From Streptomyces pactum (GTDB lineage Bacteria > Actinomycetota > Actinomycetes > Streptomycetales > Streptomycetaceae), in NCBI RefSeq assembly GCF_002005225.1, contig NZ_CP019724.1:4528501-4592500 (forward strand): a DNA stretch of 64,000 nt, in the 5' to 3' direction. The notes below the pieces were generated by a model. It did not search any database. It saw nothing but the letters and a program-made list of their open reading frames with translations, and was not told where the DNA came from. Below are positions 1 through 8,481 of the stretch, in pieces (within the stretch, counting starts at the first letter, position 1; each line of letters starts with the position of its first letter). A program made the position numbers and the translations under genes.

Positions 1-2581
1 CGATGTCGTGGCCGTCGGCACCCGGGCCGGCGACCGTCAGGGACGTGGCCACCGGCGGGTAGCCGGTCGCGATGACGGTGTACTCACCGGCGTCCAGGTC
101 GGTGAAGGCGTACGCCCCGTCCGCGCCGGTCGTGGCCGAGCCGACCACGTTGCCCGCCGCGTCGACCAGCGTGACGCGGGCGTCGGCCAGCGGACCGTGC
201 GGCGCCCGCACGACGCCCTGGACCTGCGCCCCGGCCTGCAGGTCGACCTCGACCCGGGTGACCCCGGTGCCGCCGACCTCGACGGGCAGGGCGCGCGGCC
301 GGTAGCCGACGGCGTTGACCGCGACGGTCACCGTGCCCGGCACCAGCTCGGCGAAGGAGAACTCGCCCGCCTCACCGGTGGCGGCGGTGGCCAGCAGGTC
401 CCCGCGCACATCGGTCACGATCACCATCGCGTCCTTGACCGGCAGCCCGTTCTCCACGGCCCGGACCAGGCCGTTCAGCCCGCTGGTGCCGCTGAGCAGG
501 ATGTCGTACGCGACCGGCTCGTCGTTCACGGCGATCGTCGACGCCTGCGGCTGGAAGCCGTCGGCGGAGGCGATCAGGACGTACGATCCCGCGCTCGGCG
601 CGTCGAGGACGTAGGAGCCGTCGGCCCGGGCGACCGAGCGGCCGAGCTGCCGGCCACCCAGGGAGATCAGCGTGACGGCGGCCTGCGGGACCGGGGCGGA
701 CTCGGCGCCGCGGACGAAACCGCGGACCGGGATGCCACCGGAGACGGCCGCCCCCGGCTCACCGGAGCCGGTCGCCGTGGCGACGGCGGCGAGCCGCTGC
801 GCGGCCCCGGGCCGGAGGCCCGGTTCGGTGTCCGGGGCGGCCGACGTGGCCGGCGTCGCCGAGGTGGCCGAGGTGGCCGAGGTGGCCGAAGGCGCCGCCG
901 CCGTCGCACCGGCCGGAACCGGCTCGGGGGCGACCCGGGTGGCCTCGGCCGGGGCCGGGCCCACCGGGGAGGCGGTCTCGGAGGCGGCCTCCGCCGCCTG
1001 GGCCAGGGCCCCCGAGGTGCGCAGCGGGACCTCCTTGATGAACAGCGTCACCAGGAAGCCGAGCAGTGCGATCGGCGCGACGTACAGGAAGATGTCGGCG
1101 ATGCCGTGTCCGTAGGCGCTCTCCAGCCAGGTGCGGATGGGCGCGGGCAGCAGATCCATGTCGGGGATCTGCCCGGAGCCCATGGCCTGGCCGGCCGCCG
1201 CCCGGTCCTCGGGCTCGAGCTGCCCGATGGTGTCGGTGGCGTAGTGGCTGATCCGGGTCGACATCACGGAGCCGAGCACCGAGACGCCCACCGCACCGCC
1301 GAGGGACCGGAAGAAGGTCACGACGGAGGAGGCCGCGCCCAGGTCGCTCGGGGCCACCTGGTTCTGCGTGCACAGGACCAGGTTCTGCATCATCATGCCG
1401 ACGCCCAGGCCCATCAGCGCCATGAAGATGCCGATGTGCCAGTACGGGGTGTCGTACCGCATCGTGCTGAGCAGACCGAGGCCCGCCGTCAGCAGCACGC
1501 CGCCGGCCAGCAGCCAGCGCTTCCACTTGCCGGTCTTGGTGATGACGATGCCGGAGACCGTCGACGAGACGAACAGGCCGCCGATCATCGGGATGGTCAT
1601 GACGCCCGACATGGTCGGGGACTTGTCCCGGGCGAGCTGGAAGTACTGGCTGAAGTAGACGGTGCCCGCGAACATCGCGATACCGACGAACAGCGAGGCC
1701 AGCGAGGCCAGCGTGATGGTGCGGTTCCGGAACAGGCGCAGCGGGATGATCGGCTCGCTGGCCTTCGACTCGACGAGGAGGAAGACCAGCGTCAGCACGA
1801 TCGCGCCGCCGACCATGGCGGCGGTCTGCCAGGACATCCAGGAGTACTTGTCGTCGGCGAAGGTGACCCAGACGAGCAGCAGGCAGACGGCGGCGGTGAC
1901 GAAGAAGGCGCCGGCCCAGTCGACCTTGACCTTCCGCTTGACCACGGGCAGGTGCAGCGTCTTCTGCAGCACGACCAGCGCGATGATCGCGAAGGGCACG
2001 CCGACGTAGAGGCACCAGCGCCAGCCGAGCCAGCTCGTGTCGGTGATGACACCGCCGAGCAGCGGGCCGCCGACGGTTGCGACGGCGAAGGTCGCGCCGA
2101 GGTAGCCGGAGTAGCGCCCGCGCTCACGCGGGGAGATCATCGCGGCCATGATGATCTGCGCGAGGGCGGACAGACCGCCGGCGCCCAGGCCCTGGATGCC
2201 TCGCGCGGTGATCAGCATCCCGGGGTTCTGCGCCAGACCGGCCACGACGGAGCCGATGACGAAGACGATCAGGGCTATCTGGACCAGTGCCTTCTTGCTG
2301 ACCAGGTCCGCGAGCTTGCCCCACAGGGGGGTGGAGGCGGTCATCGTCAGCAGCGAGGCGGTGACGACCCAGGTGTAGGCGCTCTGGCCGCCGCCGAGGT
2401 CGCCGATGATCTCGGGCAGGGCGTTGGTGACGATGGTCGAGGACAGGATGGCGCAGAACATGCCGAGCAGCAGCCCGGACAGCGCTTCCATGATCTGCCG
2501 GTGCGTCATCGGAGCGTCTCCGTTGGAGCCTCCCCCGTGCTTGGCATGAGCCCGCACACCGGCTGGTGTGGTCGTTGCCAT
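1..2581 (-). CDS. MFS (DHA2-type) multidrug efflux transporter with carboxypeptidase-regulatory-like tail, 3' end cut by window edge
   Basis: Integral-membrane proton-driven drug exporter of the 14-helix DHA2 (EmrB/QacA) family. The first ~520 codons read as alternating hydrophobic helices. They include the family signatures ITARGIQGLGAGG and GRYSGYLGATFAVATVGGPLLGG and the WRWCFYV motif that follows helix 6. After an Ala/Thr/Pro-rich linker (repeated ATS units near 850-890) comes a soluble extension of at least 300 residues. It is made of repeated segments of the form GxVxxxxGxPVxxAxVTLxDxxG...TxxDGxYxFxxLxxGxYxVxAxxxG, typical of carboxypeptidase-regulatory-like/SdrD-type beta-sandwiches. 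Start ATG at 2581 is preceded by AAAGGAAG, and the marR stop lies 13 bp upstream, so the two form an operon. The right end of the protein lies outside the window. The transporter family is certain; the substrate is unknown. Confidence 0.93.
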   Translation of the reverse strand, partial: MATTTPAGVRAHAKHGGGSNGDAPMTHRQIMEALSGLLLGMFCAILSSTIVTNALPEIIGDLGGGQSAYTWVVTASLLTMTASTPLWGKLADLVSKKALVQIALIVFVIGSVVAGLAQNPGMLITARGIQGLGAGGLSALAQIIMAAMISPRERGRYSGYLGATFAVATVGGPLLGGVITDTSWLGWRWCLYVGVPFAIIALVVLQKTLHLPVVKRKVKVDWAGAFFVTAAVCLLLVWVTFADDKYSWMSWQTAAMVGGAIVLTLVFLLVESKASEPIIPLRLFRNRTITLASLASLFVGIAMFAGTVYFSQYFQLARDKSPTMSGVMTIPMIGGLFVSSTVSGIVITKTGKWKRWLLAGGVLLTAGLGLLSTMRYDTPYWHIGIFMALMGLGVGMMMQNLVLCTQNQVAPSDLGAASSVVTFFRSLGGAVGVSVLGSVMSTRISHYATDTIGQLEPEDRAAAGQAMGSGQIPDMDLLPAPIRTWLESAYGHGIADIFLYVAPIALLGFLVTLFIKEVPLRTSGALAQAAEAASETASPVGPAPAEATRVAPEPVPAGATAAAPSATSATSATSATPATSAAPDTEPGLRPGAAQRLAAVATATGSGEPGAAVSGGIPVRGFVRGAESAPVPQAAVTLISLGGRQLGRSVARADGSYVLDAPSAGSYVLIASADGFQPQASTIAVNDEPVAYDILLSGTSGLNGLVRAVENGLPVKDAMVIVTDVRGDLLATAATGEAGEFSFAELVPGTVTVAVNAVGYRPRALPVEVGGTGVTRVEVDLQAGAQVQGVVRAPHGPLADARVTLVDAAGNVVGSATTGADGAYAFTDLDAGEYTVIATGYPPVATSLTVAGPGADGHDI

Positions 2582-2594
2582 GGACTTCCTTTGC

Positions 2595-3095
2595 TTACGT
2601 GGTGGTCGCGGGTGTACGGGTGGACTGTTCGTCCCCGGACGGTGCGGGTGGCCGGGCCGCCGGGGCCCGGCAGTCGTCGAAACTGGCCCGGAGGCGGGCC
2701 ATGAGCCGGGAGAGCTGGCCGACCTCGTCGTCGCTCCAGTCGCTCAGGCGGTGGGCGAGCAGTTGGGTGGTCCGTTCGGCTATCTCGTCGAGCCGGCCCT
2801 GCCCCCGGGACGTCAGGCGCAGGATGCGCGAGCGCTTGTCCGCGGGGTCGGGGGAGCGCTCGATCCAGCCCCGCTCGGCGACGTGGGCGACGTGGCGGCT
2901 GGTCACCGACATGTCCACGGCGAGGAGCTCCGCGAGCCTGCTCATGCGCATGTCCCCGTGGCGGCCGAGCAGCGTCAGTACGGCGGCGGATCCGCCGGGA
3001 CAGTCGGCCGGCAGCAGCCGTCCCATCTCCCGCTTCACGGCGCCGAAGGCGCTGAACTGGCGGATCAGCTCCTCGTACTGAGCCTTCTCGGCCAT
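2595..3095 (-). CDS. MarR-family transcriptional repressor
   Basis: Winged-helix regulator of 166 residues, the usual MarR size. The core has the helix-turn-helix (MRMSRLAELLAVDMSVTSRHV) followed by the beta-wing signature DPADKRSRILRLTSRG. The ATG at 3095 is chosen over an in-frame GTG at 3101 because the ribosome site GGGAGG sits 5 bp before the ATG and would abut the GTG. The gene is first in an operon with the MFS exporter, so the natural inference is ligand-responsive repression of its own efflux pump. The upstream DNA carries two TTGC-N5-GCAA half-palindromes that could be its operators. The C-terminus is a short Pro/Thr-rich tail without known function. Confidence 0.92.
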   Translation of the reverse strand: MAEKAQYEELIRQFSAFGAVKREMGRLLPADCPGGSAAVLTLLGRHGDMRMSRLAELLAVDMSVTSRHVAHVAERGWIERSPDPADKRSRILRLTSRGQGRLDEIAERTTQLLAHRLSDWSDDEVGQLSRLMARLRASFDDCRAPAARPPAPSGDEQSTRTPATTT

Positions 3096-3111
3096 GCGCA
3101 CCTCCCGTTTC

Positions 3112-3154
3112 GTTGCTTAGGGCAACCATAGGATCGGTTGGTTGCTACAGGCAA
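3112..3154. promoter_or_regulatory. Candidate tandem MarR operators
   Basis: Two 13-bp inverted repeats of the form TTGC-N5-GCAA lie at 3113-3125 (TTGCTTAGGGCAA; extended to GTTGC/GCAAC at 3112-3126) and 3142-3154 (TTGCTACAGGCAA). Their starts are 29 bp apart, just under three helical turns. They begin 17 bp upstream of the marR start. A further GCAAGTATTGC dyad is at 3192-3202. The two sites share arms and spacing, which fits dimer operators for the adjacent MarR protein. Assignment to that protein is inference. Confidence 0.55.
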
Positions 3155-3333
3155 ATAAATACGTTCATCAGGTCATCAAAAGTTGGCAAAGGCAAGTATT
3201 GCGATAGTAAACGTGCAGGTGGCGAGCGTCGTGCTGGCGGTGAGCGTGCGGGGGGCGGGTGTCGAGCGGGGGCAAAGGCTTTGGGGAGCCCCGCACTTGG
3301 GCCGCATCCTCGGATTCGCTAGTGTCTCGGCCC

Positions 3334-3531
3334 ATGGCTAACAACCAGGGCCCCCAGGGCAATAACGACCCCGCAGGCAGCACCCAGATGTTCCGCGCGT
3401 TCGTCGACGACGCCCCCCAGACCCGGCAGGCGGCCCCCGCCGCCTCCTCCGGGCCCCGCATCGGCCTGATCGTCGGCATCGTGGCCGCCGTGGTGATCGT
3501 CGCGGCCGTGGCCTGGCTGGCGCTGAAGTAG
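3334..3531 (+). CDS. Small single-pass membrane protein, unknown function
   Basis: A 65-residue protein with a polar, Gln/Pro/Asn-rich N-terminal half. It contains a short motif STQMFRAFVDD and one C-terminal transmembrane helix (IGLIVGIVAAVVIVAAVAWLAL) ending in Lys, i.e. a tail-anchored topology. The ATG at 3334 has no Shine-Dalgarno sequence. A TTGGGC/TAGTGT promoter-like pair with a 17-bp spacer at 3297-3325 would place the transcript start a few bases before the ATG, so a leaderless mRNA is likely. It is monocistronic, convergent with the sigma factor gene, and separated from it by a strong hairpin. No function can be assigned. Confidence 0.72.
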   Translation: MANNQGPQGNNDPAGSTQMFRAFVDDAPQTRQAAPAASSGPRIGLIVGIVAAVVIVAAVAWLALK

Positions 3532-3577
3532 CACCGGCGCCGGAGCGGGACCGGCACCGTACAGACGCATACGACGG

Positions 3578-3614
3578 CGACCGCCGCGGCATCCCCGGGA
3601 TGCCGCGGCGGTCG
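3578..3614. terminator. Bidirectional intrinsic terminator
   Basis: A near-perfect GC-rich inverted repeat with arms of about 17 bases (CGACCGCCGCGGCATCC and its complement) lies between two convergent stop codons at 3531 (+) and 3660 (-). The position and symmetry fit a shared terminator. Confidence 0.8.
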
Positions 3615-3659
3615 TAGGCCTGGGCGCCCGGCCTGTGTGCCGGTGCGCCGTGTCGGGAC

Positions 3660-4580
3660 CTAGTCGGAGATGAGGCCCTCGCGCAACTGCGACAGGGTCC
3701 GGGTCAGCAGCCGGGAGACGTGCATCTGCGAGATGCCGACCTCCTCGCCGATCTGCGACTGGGTCATGTTGGCGAAGAAGCGCAGCATGATGATCCGCCG
3801 CTCCCGGGGCGGCAATTGGGCCAGCAGCGGCTTGAGGGACTCGCGGTACTCCACGCCCTCCAGCGCCGTGTCCTCGTACCCCAGGCGGTCCGCCAGCGAG
3901 CCCTCGCCGCCGTCGTCCTCCGGGGCCGGGGAGTCCAGCGAGGAGGCGGTGTACGCGTTGCCGACCGCGAGGCCGTCGACGACGTCCTCCTCGGAGACGC
4001 CCAGCACGGCGGCCAGCTCGCCGACCGTCGGGGAGCGGTCCAGCTTCTGGGAGAGCTCGTCGCTGGCCTTCGTCAGGGCCAGCCGCAGCTCCTGGAGCCG
4101 GCGCGGGACGCGCACCGACCACGAGGTGTCGCGGAAGAACCGCTTGATCTCCCCGACCACCGTCGGCATCGCGAACGTCGGGAACTCCACGCCCCGTTCG
4201 CAGTCGAAGCGGTCGATCGCCTTGATCAGGCCGATGGTGCCGACCTGGACGATGTCCTCCATCGGCTCGTTGCGGGAGCGGAAGCGCGCGGCGGCGTAAC
4301 GCACCAGCGGGAGATTGAGCTCGATCAGGGTGTCCCGGACGTAGGCGCGCTCCGGGCTGTCCTGGTCGAGGGCGGCGAGCCGCAGGAACAGGGAGCGGGA
4401 CAGGGTGCGGGTGTCGATGGCCTCCGTGGCCGGAACGGCCTGGGCCGGCACGGCGTCGAGGGTCGGTACGGCTTCGATGGCCTGGACGTCATCGACGGGG
4501 CCGAGCGCCTCGAGCGTGTCGGGCGCGGTCTCGCTCTCCGCGAGCGCGAGCACCTTCGAGCTGCCCTGGTCTGCGGACAT
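3660..4580 (-). CDS. sigN: SigB/SigF-family RNA polymerase sigma factor (SigN-like)
   Basis: 306-residue group 3 sigma factor. After an ~85-residue acidic/Ala-rich leader come region 2 ([25 protein letters not shown] then [19 protein letters not shown]), region 3 and a region 4 helix-turn-helix ([21 protein letters not shown]). The ATG at 4580 is chosen because AAAGGGGG sits 5-7 bp upstream; the frame stays open further upstream without a ribosome site. It lies 293 bp downstream of a second, similar sigma gene on the same strand. From memory this pair corresponds to S. coelicolor sigN and sigF. SigN there is autoregulated and active in the subapical stem of aerial hyphae. Family assignment is firm; the orthologue name is recollection supported by context. 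Confidence 0.9.
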   Translation of the reverse strand: MSADQGSSKVLALAESETAPDTLEALGPVDDVQAIEAVPTLDAVPAQAVPATEAIDTRTLSRSLFLRLAALDQDSPERAYVRDTLIELNLPLVRYAAARFRSRNEPMEDIVQVGTIGLIKAIDRFDCERGVEFPTFAMPTVVGEIKRFFRDTSWSVRVPRRLQELRLALTKASDELSQKLDRSPTVGELAAVLGVSEEDVVDGLAVGNAYTASSLDSPAPEDDGGEGSLADRLGYEDTALEGVEYRESLKPLLAQLPPRERRIIMLRFFANMTQSQIGEEVGISQMHVSRLLTRTLSQLREGLISD

Positions 4581-4873
4581 GCCACCCCCTTTGGGTCGCG
4601 GGACGGTCACGGCGCACGCTCCCACGCCGGGAACGCAGCCTCCACCTGAATACCGGAGCCGGAGCTCCGGCAAACGCGTCTCCGGCAGAATGTCACATGT
4701 CGGCAACGCGCTGTAGTGACATGTCGACATCCGAGACGCGAATTCCCCCTGGAAAAAGGGGGTCTGACGGCCTTTCGGGCCGATTCCGCCCGCAACGGCC
4801 CTGGTGAGCGATTCGCTCGCCCCGGTGACTACCGGCACGCGCTTTCGATATACGGGGAGGCCGTGTGCCGAGA

Positions 4874-5806
4874 CTACGCGTCGATCCGGTTGGAGGACCT
4901 CAACCGCTGGAAACTACGGGCCAGTAGTCGTGAGACGTGCATCTGGGAGACGCCGAGTTCCGCACTGATCTGCGACTGGGTGAGGTTGCTGTAGTAGCGC
5001 AGCAGCAGGATGCGCTGTTCCCGCTCCGGGAGCTGGACGAGCAGGTGCCGGACCAGGTCGCGGTGCTCGACCCCGTCGAGGGCGGGGTCCTCGTAGCCGA
5101 GCCGGTCGAGCAGCCCGGGCAGTCCGTCGCCCTCCTGGGCGGCCTCCAGTGAGGTGGCGTGGTACGACCGCCCCGCCTCGATGCAGGACAGCACCTCCTC
5201 CTCGGAGATGCGCAGCCGCTCGGCGATCTCGGCGGTCGTCGGGGAGCGCCCGAAGGCGGTGGTCAGGTCCTCGGTCGCGCTGTTGACCTGCACCCACAGC
5301 TCGTGCAGCCGGCGCGGTACGTGCACCGTGCGGACGTTGTCGCGGAAGTACCGCTTGATCTCGCCGACGACGGTCGGCATCGCGAACGTCGGGAACTGCA
5401 CGCCCCGCTCCGGGTCGAACCGGTCGATGGCGTTGATGAGTCCGATGGTGCCGACCTGGACGACGTCCTCCATCGGCTCGTTGCGGGAGCGGAAGCGGGC
5501 GGCGGCGTAGCGCACCAGCGGGAGGTTGGCCTCGATGAGCGCCGCGCGTACCCGGTCGTGCTCCGGCGAGCCCGGCGTGAGGCCCTTCAGCTCACCGAAG
5601 AGCACCTGGGTCAGGGCCCGGGTGTCGGCGCCCCGGCTCCGCTGCGGAGCCGCTTCCCGCGCGGGCGGCTCCTGGGCCTGTGCGGCGTGTGCGGGCGGTG
5701 CGGCCCGTGCGGCCTGTGGGGCCTGTGGGGCCTGTGCGGGCGGTGCTTGAGGCGCAGTACTGGCCGGCACGGTCAACTCCACCTCGTGATCCGTCAACTC
5801 TTCCAT
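4874..5806 (-). CDS. sigF: SigB/SigF-family sigma factor (sporulation SigF-like)
   Basis: 310-residue sigma factor with the same architecture as its downstream neighbour: region 2 ([44 protein letters not shown]) and a region 4 helix-turn-helix ([21 protein letters not shown]). The first ~65 residues are a low-complexity Ala/Pro/Gln stretch ([17 protein letters not shown]), encoded by a short repeat near 5680-5750. This probably explains a length slightly above what I recall for SigF. The start is the ATG at 5806 with a weak GGATGAG upstream. In S. coelicolor SigF acts late in spore maturation and is presumably controlled by partner-switching anti-sigma factors. None is encoded next to it here. 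Specific naming rests on gene order and similarity by eye. Confidence 0.88.
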   Translation of the reverse strand: MEELTDHEVELTVPASTAPQAPPAQAPQAPQAARAAPPAHAAQAQEPPAREAAPQRSRGADTRALTQVLFGELKGLTPGSPEHDRVRAALIEANLPLVRYAAARFRSRNEPMEDVVQVGTIGLINAIDRFDPERGVQFPTFAMPTVVGEIKRYFRDNVRTVHVPRRLHELWVQVNSATEDLTTAFGRSPTTAEIAERLRISEEEVLSCIEAGRSYHATSLEAAQEGDGLPGLLDRLGYEDPALDGVEHRDLVRHLLVQLPEREQRILLLRYYSNLTQSQISAELGVSQMHVSRLLARSFQRLRSSNRIDA

Positions 5807-5906
5807 AACTCATCCGTCAAAAGCGGTCATAGCATCACAAGACATGTGCACTGTGTGCAAGCACCGCATAACGTCGTGTTGAGTGAACGCAGACGTGAAC
5901 GCGAAG

Positions 5907-5935
5907 CGGCCCCGCACCGTCGGGGTGCGGGGCCG
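5907..5935 (-). terminator. Intrinsic terminator downstream of the Dabb gene
   Basis: Perfect 12-bp stem (CGGCCCCGCACC) with a 5-nt loop, 16 bp after the stop of the minus-strand Dabb-domain gene. Confidence 0.8.
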
Positions 5936-5951
5936 AAGTGGTGCGGCCGGG

Positions 5952-6245
5952 CTAGAACTCGTAGTCGGCGATCACCCAGGTGGCGAACTCCCGCCACAGC
6001 GCGACGCCCGCCTGGTGCGCAGGGTGGTCCAGGTAGCGCCTGAGGGCGTCGGTGTCCTCCACGGCCGAGTTGATGGCGAAGTCGTAGGCGATGGGCCGGT
6101 CGCTGATGTTCCAGGCGCACTCCCACAAGCGCAGCTCCTCGATCCGGCCGCCGAGCGCACGGAAGGCCTCGACGCCCTCCACGACGCGCGGGTCGTCGCG
6201 CCGCACGCCCTCGTTCAGCTTGAACAGCACCAGGTGGCGGATCAT
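5952..6245 (-). CDS. Dabb-domain (stress-responsive alpha/beta-barrel) protein
   Basis: 97-residue protein beginning MIRHLVLFKLNEGV, the classic opening strand of the Dabb dimeric alpha/beta-barrel family. Later features match too: LRLWECAWNISDRPIAYDFAI, then a DALRRYLDHPAHQAG helix. Some Dabb proteins are stress-induced in plants and others are ferredoxin-like enzymes; no specific reaction can be inferred. The ATG at 6245 overlaps the last base of the upstream gene's TGA (TGATG) and is preceded by GGAGGAGAG, so translation is coupled to a small membrane protein. The length equals the typical single-domain Dabb size. Confidence 0.85.
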   Translation of the reverse strand: MIRHLVLFKLNEGVRRDDPRVVEGVEAFRALGGRIEELRLWECAWNISDRPIAYDFAINSAVEDTDALRRYLDHPAHQAGVALWREFATWVIADYEF

Positions 6246-6421
6246 CACTCTCCTCCGTTGGCGGCCCAGGTCATGAAGTCGCCCACGGCGCCCGCCGCGT
6301 CGGAGATGCCCTGGAAACCTATCTGGACGTAGTCGGCGGCCTTCGCCGGATCGGTGATGATCACATAGAGCACGAAGACCACGAGCACGTAGACGGCGAC
6401 CTTCTTCGCGTTCACCGCCAC
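6245..6421 (-). CDS. Small membrane-anchored protein, unknown function
   Basis: 58-residue protein with an N-terminal transmembrane helix right after a Lys-Lys pair (NAKKVAVYVLVVFVLYVIIT). A short extracytoplasmic amphipathic tail follows, ending WAANGGE. I chose GTG at 6421 because GGGGAGG lies 5 bp upstream; another in-frame GTG is at 6415. It overlaps and is translationally coupled to the downstream Dabb-domain gene. No family recognised. Confidence 0.65.
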   Translation of the reverse strand: MAVNAKKVAVYVLVVFVLYVIITDPAKAADYVQIGFQGISDAAGAVGDFMTWAANGGE

Positions 6422-6474
6422 CGCGGCCTCCCCTGTCCCTCGATGCACGCCTTTCGATCGCACATGATCGCACG

Positions 6475-6502
6475 AAGGGCCCCGTCTTTCGACGGGGCCC
6501 TT
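6475..6502 (-). terminator. Terminator of tRNA-Ser(CGA)
   Basis: Perfect 12-bp stem AAGGGCCCCGTC with TTTC loop, immediately 3' of the minus-strand tRNA. Confidence 0.85.
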
Positions 6503-6508
6503 CAAGAG

Positions 6509-6593
6509 CGGTAGCGGAGGGATTTGAACCCTCGGTGACTTGCGCCACACTCGCTTTCGAGGCGAGCTCCTTCGGCCGCTCGGACACGCTACC
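6509..6593 (-). tRNA. tRNA-Ser(CGA)
   Basis: An 85-nt cloverleaf on the minus strand. The acceptor stem is GGTAGCG/CGCTACC with discriminator G. The anticodon loop CTCGAAA gives anticodon CGA, which reads UCG. It has the long class II variable arm expected of serine tRNAs and a canonical GGTTCAAAT T-loop. CCA is not encoded. A strong terminator follows. Confidence 0.95.
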
Positions 6594-6671
6594 GAGAGAG
6601 ACCTTACAGCACGGTGCGGCATGGTTTGAAATCGGTATCCGGAGCCCCGCGGGTGCTTTGGACGGTACCGG

Positions 6672-7127
6672 TCAGCGGTCGCGGAAGAAGTCCGTGAGCA
6701 GGCGGGAGCAGTCGTCCGCGAGTACGCCCTCGATCACCTCGGGGCGGTGGTTGAGACGCCGGTCGCGCACGACGTCCCACAGGGAGCCGGCCGCGCCCGC
6801 TTTGTCGTCGCGGGCGCCGTAGACGATCCGGTCCACCCGGGACTGCACCAGCGCGCCCGCGCACATCGTGCACGGCTCCAGGGTGACGACCAGGGTGCAG
6901 CCGGGCAGCCGCCACTGACCGGCCGCCGCGGCGGCCCGACGGATCGCGAGGACCTCGGCGTGGGCCGTCGGGTCGCCGGTGGCCTCGCGTTCGTTGTGCC
7001 CGGCCGCCAGCACGGTCCGCCCGTCCGGCGCCAGGACGACGGCGCCGACGGGGACGTCCCCGCCCCGCACCGCCCGCCCGGCCTCGGCCAGGGCGAGCCG
7101 CATCGCGGCCCGCCACGGGTCGCGCAC
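6672..7127 (-). CDS. tadA: tRNA-specific adenosine deaminase TadA
   Basis: Zinc-dependent deaminase that converts A34 to inosine in tRNA-Arg(ACG). All catalytic elements are present in 151 residues: HAE at 56-58 (zinc His and proton-shuttle Glu) and PCTMC at 85-89 (the two zinc cysteines). The FFRD-type C-terminus is also present. The GTG start at 7127 lacks an obvious ribosome site; ATG at 7103 is a shorter alternative but would remove the conserved first helix. It lies 62 bp downstream of the tRNA-deaminase-associated protein gene, a pairing common in actinobacteria. Confidence 0.93.
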   Translation of the reverse strand: MRDPWRAAMRLALAEAGRAVRGGDVPVGAVVLAPDGRTVLAAGHNEREATGDPTAHAEVLAIRRAAAAAGQWRLPGCTLVVTLEPCTMCAGALVQSRVDRIVYGARDDKAGAAGSLWDVVRDRRLNHRPEVIEGVLADDCSRLLTDFFRDR

Positions 7128-7189
7128 CGGGTCGGGCGGTACGGAGCGGTTGGCCGGTCCTCCTGCTGGGTCCTGTTCGGCCGGCCTGT

Positions 7190-7741
7190 TCAGCGGACGG
7201 TCTCCAGTACCTCGGAGGCGCCCAGGGCCTCGGCGATCTCGCCGACCGCGTCCCGGGACATCGAGCGCAGTTCCTTCTCGCTCACGCCCAGGTCGTCCAG
7301 GACCTCGGCGTCGCCGACCGGGCCGTGCGGCACGGCCTCACCCGTGGCGGCGGCCGCGTCGCCGCCCCCGCCGTCCTCGTCGTCGTCGGACTCGCCGTCC
7401 TCCGTGCCGTCGAGGTCGAGGGCGTCGAGGGCGTCGAGGTCGTCGCCGTCGTCACCGGGCTCCCGGCCGAGCAGCTCGTCGGTGAGCAGGATCTCGCCGT
7501 AGCTGCTGCGGGCGGCCGCGGCGGCGTCCGAGACGTAGATACGGGGGTCCTCCTCGCCGTCCACCCGGACGACTCCGAACCACGCGTCCTCCTGCTCGAT
7601 CAGCACGAGCACCGTGTCCTCGTCGGGAGAGGCTTCCCGGGCCAGGTCGGCCAGATCCGACAGGGTTTCCACATCGTCGAGCTCCGTGTCGCTCGCTTCC
7701 CACCCGTCTTCGGTGCGCGCGAGCAGTGCGGCGAAGTACAC
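7190..7741 (-). CDS. tRNA adenosine deaminase-associated protein
   Basis: 183-residue acidic protein of the actinobacterial family always found next to tadA. The N-terminal domain (VYFAALLARTEDGWEASD...DLDDVETLSDLADLAREAS) is followed by an Asp/Glu/Gly-rich linker (residues ~95-140). A C-terminal segment ends LGVSEKELRSMSRDAVGEIAEALGA. The GTG at 7741 is preferred because GGGAGAG is 5 bp upstream; an upstream ATG at 7762 has no ribosome site. Its molecular role is not established. Proximity suggests it modulates TadA or tRNA binding. Confidence 0.85.
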   Translation of the reverse strand: MYFAALLARTEDGWEASDTELDDVETLSDLADLAREASPDEDTVLVLIEQEDAWFGVVRVDGEEDPRIYVSDAAAAARSSYGEILLTDELLGREPGDDGDDLDALDALDLDGTEDGESDDDEDGGGGDAAAATGEAVPHGPVGDAEVLDDLGVSEKELRSMSRDAVGEIAEALGASEVLETVR

Positions 7742-8044
7742 CGTGACTCTCCCACTGGTCATAGGCGTGCCGGTTGGGGGTCCCCCCGGCGGAGGCTGAG
7801 GGCGGGGGAGCGGTGCTTGGAGCCCCACCCACTCGGAATCGTGGCAGAAACAAGGCCTTCAGGGGACGTCTTCGGCGCCCTGTGTCCGGCAGTTTCGTGC
7901 CGGGCGGTTTCGGCCGGGGTCCCGGGAGTACCACTCCGGGCGGCCGCCCCTCAGCGCACTTTGTCGCAGCCACGTGCGGATCGTACGCGGATTCCCGCGC
8001 CACCCGCGTACGTCCGTCGTCGTAACGTCGGCGCGGCGCGCGAT
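7742..8044. other. Gene-less spacer
   Basis: About 300 bp with no convincing coding frame on either strand. It should contain the promoter of the tadA-associated gene, but I see no clear consensus. Confidence 0.4.
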
Positions 8045-8067
8045 CTTCCCCGGCCGGACCGGGGAAG
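8045..8067 (-). terminator. Intrinsic terminator
   Basis: 9-bp perfect stem CTTCCCCGG with a 5-nt loop (10 bp counting the flanking T-A pair), just beyond the stop of the minus-strand gene ending at 8089. Confidence 0.7.
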
Positions 8068-8088
8068 ACCCCCGGCCGGACCGGGAAG

Positions 8089-8343
8089 TCACCAGCGGAA
8101 GGTGCGCATGCGCATCGCGTGGCGCAGCCGGGCTGCCTTGGCGCGGCGCGGCTGGACGCGGTCCCGCAACTCCCTGGCCTCCGCCAGGTCGCGCAGGAAC
8201 CGGGCCCGGCGCCGACGGCGCTCGGCCTCCCCCTCCGGCTCCGTAGTCGGCTCCGTAGTCGGCTCAGTGATCCGCTCAGCCCCGCGACCCGTCCCCGGCT
8301 CCTCGCCGGGGGACGGCGTGTCGTGGAAGTCCCGTTCAGGCAC
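8089..8343 (-). CDS. Small basic conserved-looking protein, unknown function
   Basis: 84 residues. An acidic N-terminal third carries a TEPTTEPTTEPEGE repeat. A strongly basic, probably helical C-terminal part follows (ERRRRRARFLRDLAEARELRDRVQPRRAKAARLRHAMRMRTFRW). The GTG at 8343 is preceded by a weak GGTGGTGA. Base composition and the downstream terminator support a real gene. The charge pattern suggests nucleic acid or ribosome association, but that is only inference. Divergent from upp. Confidence 0.6.
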   Translation of the reverse strand: MPERDFHDTPSPGEEPGTGRGAERITEPTTEPTTEPEGEAERRRRRARFLRDLAEARELRDRVQPRRAKAARLRHAMRMRTFRW

Positions 8344-8481
8344 AGTCTCACCACCCAGCGTCCGTCCCTCCCGCCTTCCCCCGGTCGGGCGGTTTGACGC
8401 CGGTGAACGGGCACAGCGGTGGCCGGGGCCTTGCCCGCCGGGGGGACGCCGGGCCCGCGGGGCCCGGTTACTGTGGGGGAC

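Noticed and set aside
759..2015. 418-codon minus-strand frame inside the transporter
   Set aside because: Wrong frame relative to the transporter's membrane helices; low-complexity Arg/Pro/Gly product.
8..2704. 898-codon plus-strand open frame across the MFS gene
   Set aside because: Arg/Gly/Asp-rich translation with no domain; it is the complement of a well-recognised transporter. High-GC shadow.
5952..6587. N-terminally extended version of the Dabb gene
   Set aside because: The extension would run through the small membrane protein gene in another frame and into the tRNA-Ser; the ATG at 6245 has a strong ribosome site.
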